Below, in pieces: positions 60,164-64,000 of a stretch of DNA of 64,000 nt (its first letter is position 1; each line of letters begins with the position of its first letter). This DNA is from SFWF01 sp045638145 (GTDB taxonomy: Bacteria > Bacillota > Clostridia > Oscillospirales > Acutalibacteraceae), in NCBI GenBank assembly GCA_045638145.1, contig JAZUAU010000005.1, forward strand, positions 92,880 to 156,879, in the 5' to 3' direction. Below the pieces are notes generated by a model, which worked only from the letters and a program-made list of their open reading frames with translations, was not told where the DNA came from and did not search any database. Position numbers and translations under genes: made by a program.

Positions 60164-60292
60164 GGCACGGCGCGTAACTGTTGGCTCCGTTCCCCTAACC
60201 CTGGGAACGCGAACAACGAGCGCAATGTGAACACGAGTGGAGCGTTGAACAACAACAACGCGATTAACGGTAACGGAGTCGCCCCCGATTGT
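60164..60292 (+). repeat. DGR template repeat TR
   Basis: The 129-base repeat is rich in AAC and AAT codons (14 in total), so random substitution of adenines can yield many amino acids without stop codons. It matches VR1 and VR2 at all non-adenine positions. It lies between avd and the reverse transcriptase gene, where the template RNA is expected to be made, and about 88 bases of spacer follow before the RT start. Confidence 0.96.
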
Positions 60293-60379
60293 GAGAATAG
60301 CCCGTATCAAGTAGTCAATAGACCAAAGCAGCGCAGCTCACACAAGGAGCGACCGTCCTACCTCCGAAAGGAGGGAATA

Positions 60380-61504
60380 TTGCGGGCGACAAAGGTACCT
60401 TACGGGGTAGTCCTTTTATATGCGTCCGCCTACTTTTTTATGTCATACGAACAAGTAATATCTTTTGACAGCCTCTATAAAGGCTTAAAACAAAGCTGCC
60501 GTAATATCCGTTGGAAAGATAGTACCGTAGGCTATGAGGGTAACGCCCTAAAGAATACTTACCGCTTACGAGAAAGCCTCTTGAGCGGCAAGTACAAAAT
60601 AGATAGGTACCAACACTTTACCATATACGAGCCGAAACGCCGCGACATTGTGGCGACCAGGTTAAAAGACCGACAATTTCAACGCTCGCTATGTGATAAC
60701 GGACTTTATGAGCAGATAACAAAATCGTTTATAACCGATAATTGCGCCTGCCTGCGCGGGCGTGGAGTCGATTATACCCTTAACCGCATAACGGCGCATT
60801 TACGCCGTTATTATAAAGCTCACGCCTGCGACGGGTGGGTGCTCAAGTGTGATATACACCACTATTTCCCGAGCATACGCCACGACATAGCAAAGGCTGC
60901 AATATGTAAGCGGGTTACAGACGCTCAAATAGCGGCGCACGCCTGCGACATTGTAGACTCTTTCGGCGGTGATGTTGGTATAGGGCTCGGCTCCCAGGTA
61001 TCGCAGCTTGTAGCTCTTGCCGTCCTGGACGACCTCGACCACTTTATAAAAGAACGGCTCCGAGTCAAGCACTATATACGATATATGGACGATTTTATAC
61101 TAATCCACGAGGACAAGGAATTTTTGCAGCATTGCCGCGCAGAGATAGAAAAGCAAGTAAACGCTATCGGGCTTGAGCTCAACGGCAAAACTACTCTCTA
61201 TCCTCTCCGCCAGGGCGTAAAGATGTTGCAATGGCGTTTTATCGTTACCGACTCGGGAGCGATTATACGCAAAATGGGTAAAAAGAAACAAGGCAAGCAA
61301 CGCCGCAAGCTCAAAAAGCTATACGCTAAAGAGCAGAGCGGCGAATACTCGCCAGGGACGGCTCACGAGTCCCTCGTTTCTTGGCTTGCAAACGCTGCCC
61401 GAGGAGATACCTACCACGAGCGGCGGAAAATGATAAATTTCTATAAAGAATTGGAGGGCTCTTACCGTGAAAAACAATTACCACAAACGCCTCGCCCAGG
61501 TTGA
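60380..61504 (+). CDS. DGR reverse transcriptase
   Basis: The 374-residue enzyme copies the TR RNA with errors at adenines. Reverse transcriptase motifs are WVLKCDIHHYFPSIRHDI (catalytic Asp of motif 3), the DGR-type GIGLGSQVSQ (residues 200-209), and YMDD at 235-238 in YIRYMDDFIL, followed by the thumb region. I chose TTG 60380, six bases after AAAGGAGGG; the longer frame from ATG 60227 runs through the template repeat and is not likely to be the natural start. The C-terminus is basic and lysine-rich (KKKQGKQRRKLKK). Confidence 0.95.
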   Translation: MRATKVPYGVVLLYASAYFFMSYEQVISFDSLYKGLKQSCRNIRWKDSTVGYEGNALKNTYRLRESLLSGKYKIDRYQHFTIYEPKRRDIVATRLKDRQFQRSLCDNGLYEQITKSFITDNCACLRGRGVDYTLNRITAHLRRYYKAHACDGWVLKCDIHHYFPSIRHDIAKAAICKRVTDAQIAAHACDIVDSFGGDVGIGLGSQVSQLVALAVLDDLDHFIKERLRVKHYIRYMDDFILIHEDKEFLQHCRAEIEKQVNAIGLELNGKTTLYPLRQGVKMLQWRFIVTDSGAIIRKMGKKKQGKQRRKLKKLYAKEQSGEYSPGTAHESLVSWLANAARGDTYHERRKMINFYKELEGSYREKQLPQTPRPG

Positions 61505-61847
61505 GGCAATGGCAGCAGCCACAAAAGCAGAACTCGAGGAAACCTTAAAGGCAGCATACGCCGCAGCTTGCGAGGAGCAAAACGAGGAGGAGGCGGCAGC
61601 TCTCGCTCGCAAAATCCGTAACAAGCTGCTTGATAACAGCGACGCGCAAATGTCGCTTGACCGCCTGGGGCTCGACCTCTCCTCTGCTACAAAGTTTATC
61701 TCCTCGCTTTCTAAAATCTTTACGGGAGCCTGGGCGAAATACCGCCAGGCTTTAAGGGACTTGCCTACACAAGCGGGCTTTCCGTTTAATGTAACTTTCC
61801 CGACACCTCCCGACAGCAAGGAGGGCTCCGACAATGAGCCTATTTGA
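61467..61847 (+). CDS. Helical phage protein of unknown function
   Basis: The 126-residue product is a charged coiled coil (AAATKAELEETLKAAYAAAC, EEQNEEEAAALARKIRNKLL) with a C-terminal Pro-rich tail. It starts at GTG 61467 after GGAGGGCTCTTACC, overlapping the end of the RT gene by 38 bases, and overlaps the next gene. Not recognised. Confidence 0.55.
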   Translation: MKNNYHKRLAQVEAMAAATKAELEETLKAAYAAACEEQNEEEAAALARKIRNKLLDNSDAQMSLDRLGLDLSSATKFISSLSKIFTGAWAKYRQALRDLPTQAGFPFNVTFPTPPDSKEGSDNEPI

Positions 61848-62016
61848 GCTTGTAGAGAGGCTCTGCGCCATTGCTCACTTGCAGGCGGAGATTATCAAGG
61901 AGCAGGCGTTAGCTCTTGAGCAGGCAAATATAACATTAAGCACCGACGAGGAGCTACAGAAAAAGCGGGACACAGCAGCCGCCGAGCTTGAGCTAATCGA
62001 CAGCGAGTGTAATTAA
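61834..62016 (+). CDS. Small helical phage protein
   Basis: The 60-residue helical peptide (LFELVERLCAIAHLQAEIIK) resembles short proteins found near holins in tailed phages. It starts at ATG 61834 after GGAGGGCTCCGACA. Function unknown. Confidence 0.5.
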   Translation: MSLFELVERLCAIAHLQAEIIKEQALALEQANITLSTDEELQKKRDTAAAELELIDSECN

Positions 62017-62027
62017 GGAGAAAAGCT

Positions 62028-62348
62028 ATGTATTTTGAAACCTTTATTAAATGGCTCATACCGTTTTTGTGTGGCGGGGCTGTATCAGCTTTAGGAGTCG
62101 TTATCGGGCGTATCAAGCTCGGTAAAAAGAAACAAGACGCGCTCGGAGAGGGCTTGCAATGCCTCCTCCGCGCCGAGATTATTAAGCAATACGAGAAATG
62201 GGACGAGCGGGGCTATTGCCCTATTTACGCAAAAGAGGCGTTAAAGCGGGCTTATCATAGTTACCACACTTTAGGCGGAAATGATGTTGCGACGGGACTT
62301 TACGAGCAAACAATGGAACTCCCCGAACACCCGCCGAGAGGAAAATAA
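62028..62348 (+). CDS. Membrane protein of the lysis region
   Basis: The 106-residue product has one N-terminal membrane helix (WLIPFLCGGAVSALGVVIG) and a charged C-terminal domain (YEKWDERGYCPIYAKEALKR). It lies directly before the holin gene and may be a second holin, antiholin or lysis accessory protein. Starts after AAGGAGAAAAGCT. Confidence 0.6.
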   Translation: MYFETFIKWLIPFLCGGAVSALGVVIGRIKLGKKKQDALGEGLQCLLRAEIIKQYEKWDERGYCPIYAKEALKRAYHSYHTLGGNDVATGLYEQTMELPEHPPRGK

Positions 62349-62366
62349 AGAAAGGAGGCGCGAGCA

Positions 62367-62630
62367 ATGAGTAAGAAAATCCCTACAGAAACCATTATTA
62401 GAGCTATTGTGCTTTTTGTTACTTTGGTTAATACCATTTTGACAATGAGCGGTAAAAACCCTCTGCCCTTTGCAGAGGAGGAGCTCTACGCCTGGCTCTC
62501 TGCGGCTGCTACCGTGGCGGCTACCTTGTGGGCTTGGTGGAAAAATAACAGCTTTACTCCCGAGGCTATCCAGGCGGACAAGTATTTAGCGGAGCTGAAA
62601 GCAAACGACATTGAGTATACGGAGGAATAA
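62367..62630 (+). CDS. Holin (SPP1-type)
   Basis: The 87-residue protein has two hydrophobic helices (RAIVLFVTLVNTILTMSG and LSAAATVAATLWAWW) and a charged end (EAIQADKYLAELKANDIEY), the pattern of SPP1-type phage holins, which permeabilise the membrane so that lysin escapes. It immediately precedes the lysin. Confidence 0.88.
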   Translation: MSKKIPTETIIRAIVLFVTLVNTILTMSGKNPLPFAEEELYAWLSAAATVAATLWAWWKNNSFTPEAIQADKYLAELKANDIEYTEE

Positions 62631-62632
62631 GT

Positions 62633-63625
62633 ATGCAGATTAAAGAAACCATTTTAACAAATAACCCTTGCTACAAAGCGGGTAAAACTATCGCCGTAAA
62701 GGGGCTTATGCTCCATAGCGTAGGCTGCCCGCAGCCGTCCGCGCTCGTTTTCGTCAATAATTGGAATAAGAGTACATACGACAGAGCGTGCGTACACGCC
62801 TTTATCGACGGAAATACGGGCGTTATTTATCAATGCTTACCGTGGAGCCACAGAGGGTGGCACGGTGGCGGAGCCTCAAATAATACGCATATCGGCGTTG
62901 AGATGTGCGAGCCTGCGTGTATCAAGTATACGAGCGGCTCGAATTTCACTTGCTCCGATACCGCTACCGCAAAGGCGGTAGTTAAGCGCACCTATGAGGC
63001 AGCCGTGGAGCTGTTCGCTTTCCTTTGCAAACAGTACAACCTCGACCCCCTCGCAGACGGCGTAATTATCAGCCACCGAGAGGGACACGCCCGCGGTATC
63101 GCCTCCAATCACGGCGACCCCGAGCACTTGTGGAACGGCTTAAAAATGGGCTACACTATGGACGGCTTTAGAAAGGCTGTTGCGGCGGCTATGAAACCCG
63201 CCGAGGAAACAAAACCCGCAGCACCCGCCGAGCCTGCAAAGACTCTTTACAGAGTGCAGACGGGAGCTTTCACAAAGAAAGCTAACGCTACCGCCCTTGC
63301 AGAAAAGCTCAAGAAAGCGGGCTTTGATACCTATATCGTGCAGAGCGGCAAGTATTACAAGGTGCAAGTAGGAGCCTACAGCGTCAAGGCTAACGCCTCC
63401 GCTATGGCGGACAAGCTCAAGAAAGCGGGCTTTGATACCTACATTACCACAAAGGGCGGTACCGCCGTCGCTGCGGAGGCACCCGCTAAAAAGTCCGTTG
63501 ACGAAATCGCGCGCGAGGTTATCGCGGGCAAATGGGGCAACGGCGCAACTCGTAAACAAAAGCTCACGGCAGCGGGGTACGACTACTCCGCCGTACAAAA
63601 GCGCGTAAACGAGCTGCTTAAATAG
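62633..63625 (+). CDS. Endolysin: N-acetylmuramoyl-L-alanine amidase with SPOR and CW_7 domains
   Basis: The 330-residue protein has an amidase_2 (PGRP-like) domain at about 1-180 with zinc-binding His residues in LMLHSVGCPQ, RGWHGGGASNNTHIG and ISHREGHARG. A SPOR-like repeat pair (LYRVQTGAFTKKANATALAE, YYKVQVGAYSVKANASAMAD) at 203-280 and a C-terminal CW_7-like wall-binding domain (SVDEIAREVIAGKWGNG) follow. It cuts the bond between peptide and glycan. It starts two bases after the holin stop region. Confidence 0.93.
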   Translation: MQIKETILTNNPCYKAGKTIAVKGLMLHSVGCPQPSALVFVNNWNKSTYDRACVHAFIDGNTGVIYQCLPWSHRGWHGGGASNNTHIGVEMCEPACIKYTSGSNFTCSDTATAKAVVKRTYEAAVELFAFLCKQYNLDPLADGVIISHREGHARGIASNHGDPEHLWNGLKMGYTMDGFRKAVAAAMKPAEETKPAAPAEPAKTLYRVQTGAFTKKANATALAEKLKKAGFDTYIVQSGKYYKVQVGAYSVKANASAMADKLKKAGFDTYITTKGGTAVAAEAPAKKSVDEIAREVIAGKWGNGATRKQKLTAAGYDYSAVQKRVNELLK

Positions 63626-63650
63626 TCCTCCTTAAATCCATATAAAGAAA

Positions 63651-63689
63651 GGGCGGCGGGTTAGCGGGAAACTGCGCCCGCCGTCTTTT
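63651..63689 (+). terminator. Terminator after the lysis genes
   Basis: GGCGGCGGG pairs with CCCGCCGTC and leads into TTTTC, so the late transcript should end here and the following gene is a new unit. Confidence 0.6.
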
Positions 63690-63712
63690 CGCATTTAGAG
63701 AGGAGTTTTACA

Positions 63713-64000
63713 ATGTCAAAGAGTAATGTAACCTTTATAAACACGAGCAAAGAGGTTAAAAAAACAATGGTAGGGCTATCCAAAACCGCCCTCCGAGCCT
63801 CGGGAAAAGTCGTGCGTAAATATCTGCGCGCAGCGGTACCCGTCCGCTCAAAGCGTTTCAAAAACCATATAGGCTCTTGGGCTATGGTAGATTATAAAAC
63901 GGGACAGCCGCAGCTACAAATCGGCTTTTACTCCTGGCAGAAAGTACGAAAAAAGGGCAAGCTACCCTCGCACGCGAGCCCGCATTGGGTGGAGTTTGGC
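63713..64000 (+). CDS. HK97 gp10-like tail-completion protein, 5' part
   Basis: An ATG at 63713 after GAGGAGTTTTACA opens a frame to the window edge (96 codons). The sequence has LSKTALRASGKVVRKYLRAA, SKRFKNHIGSWAMVDY, a beta stretch LQIGFYSWQ and the near-terminal HWVEFG that is typical of the HK97-gp10 family. Such proteins join the tail to the head. The usual place for this gene, between the head closure and tail terminator genes, is empty here, so it has moved to the far side of the lysis genes. Confidence 0.75.
   Translation, partial: MSKSNVTFINTSKEVKKTMVGLSKTALRASGKVVRKYLRAAVPVRSKRFKNHIGSWAMVDYKTGQPQLQIGFYSWQKVRKKGKLPSHASPHWVEFG

Larger units (their letters stand above)
35610..64000 (+). 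mobile_element. Siphovirus-type prophage (left end and most of the genome; right end outside)
   Basis: From about 35.6 kb every gene is on the plus strand, genes are short and overlap by ATGA or TAATG, and a full HK97-like packaging, head, tail and lysis series is present. Base composition rises in GC and in CTCGAG-rich codons compared with the host genes. No integrase, excisionase or repressor is recognised, so these are expected beyond base 64,000. The left attachment point must lie between the aminotransferase start (35465) and the repeat at 35612; its exact site is not visible without the right end. Confidence 0.92.

Noticed and set aside
60227..60379. RT start at ATG 60227, inside the template repeat
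   Set aside because: It would translate TR sequence onto the RT, has no ribosome binding site, and TTG 60380 has a perfect AAAGGAGGG. The in-frame extension is reported only as an oddity.

Overview
The window reads as a chromosomal segment of an anaerobic member of the Clostridia (Firmicutes), with a large prophage occupying its right part. Support for this comes from a single-polypeptide pyruvate:ferredoxin oxidoreductase, Firmicute-style families (YpsA/SLOG, MntP, AEC and DMT carriers, FatA-like acyl-ACP thioesterase, DUF554, DUF2085), strong AGGAGG ribosome binding sites with frequent TTG/GTG starts, and many U-tailed hairpin terminators. I place it tentatively near the gut Oscillospirales; genus is not decidable from this sequence.

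Host part (1-35.6 kb). It holds a 3' fragment of hisE, a MITE-like element with TTAA duplications, mgtC-like and HAD genes, and nifJ. These are followed by a permuted NlpC/P60-like membrane protein, a SLOG protein, a cyclophilin lipoprotein, a leucine-rich-repeat protein, and a minus-strand operon (DUF554, thioesterase, DMT exporter). Next come mntP, a polysaccharide deacetylase, a pyridoxamine kinase, an SLH plus beta-lactamase-fold lipoprotein, tRNA-Leu(UAA), a frameshifted histidine phosphatase, a DMT permease, ttcA-like and comM-like genes, an AEC carrier and an AraC regulator. A divergent sugar-phosphate cluster follows (YjbQ and a TIM paralogue against a SIS isomerase, a DeoR regulator and an FSA-type transaldolase). 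The host part ends with DUF2085 and zinc-ribbon membrane proteins, tRNA-Arg(CCU), an orphan PqqD-like gene, secD-secF and an aspartate-type aminotransferase.

Prophage (about 35.6 kb to beyond the right edge, all genes on +). An accessory operon (35.7-40.1 kb) carries a PP-loop PAPS-reductase-like protein, a DUF6273-type protein, a membrane-anchored transglycosylase and small proteins. A second operon opens with an HUH replication initiator, dUTPase and a DUF1492/ArpU-like regulator. The siphovirus module is in HK97 order: HNH, TerS, TerL, portal, protease, capsid, connectors, tail tube, frameshifted tail chaperones, tape measure, Dit, Tal, a DUF859 fibre protein and a BppU-type receptor-binding protein. 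Lysis genes follow, and a truncated HK97-gp10-like gene lies at the right edge. No integrase is seen, so the right end lies outside.

The most interesting system is a complete diversity-generating retroelement (DGR) at 59.5-61.5 kb: variable repeat VR1 at the 3' end of the receptor-binding protein gene, Avd, template repeat TR and reverse transcriptase. A second variable repeat, VR2, lies about 21 kb upstream at the 3' end of the DUF6273-type gene in the accessory operon. Every one of the 16 (VR1) and 17 (VR2) differences from TR falls on a TR adenine, and both VRs are followed by a short hairpin with a four-base loop. One reverse transcriptase therefore appears to diversify both a tail-tip protein and a second protein that is not in the tail gene block. 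Two near-identical 76-nt sequences head the two early phage operons; their two differences both preserve base pairing in a common predicted fold, suggesting a structured RNA leader or another structured nucleic-acid site.
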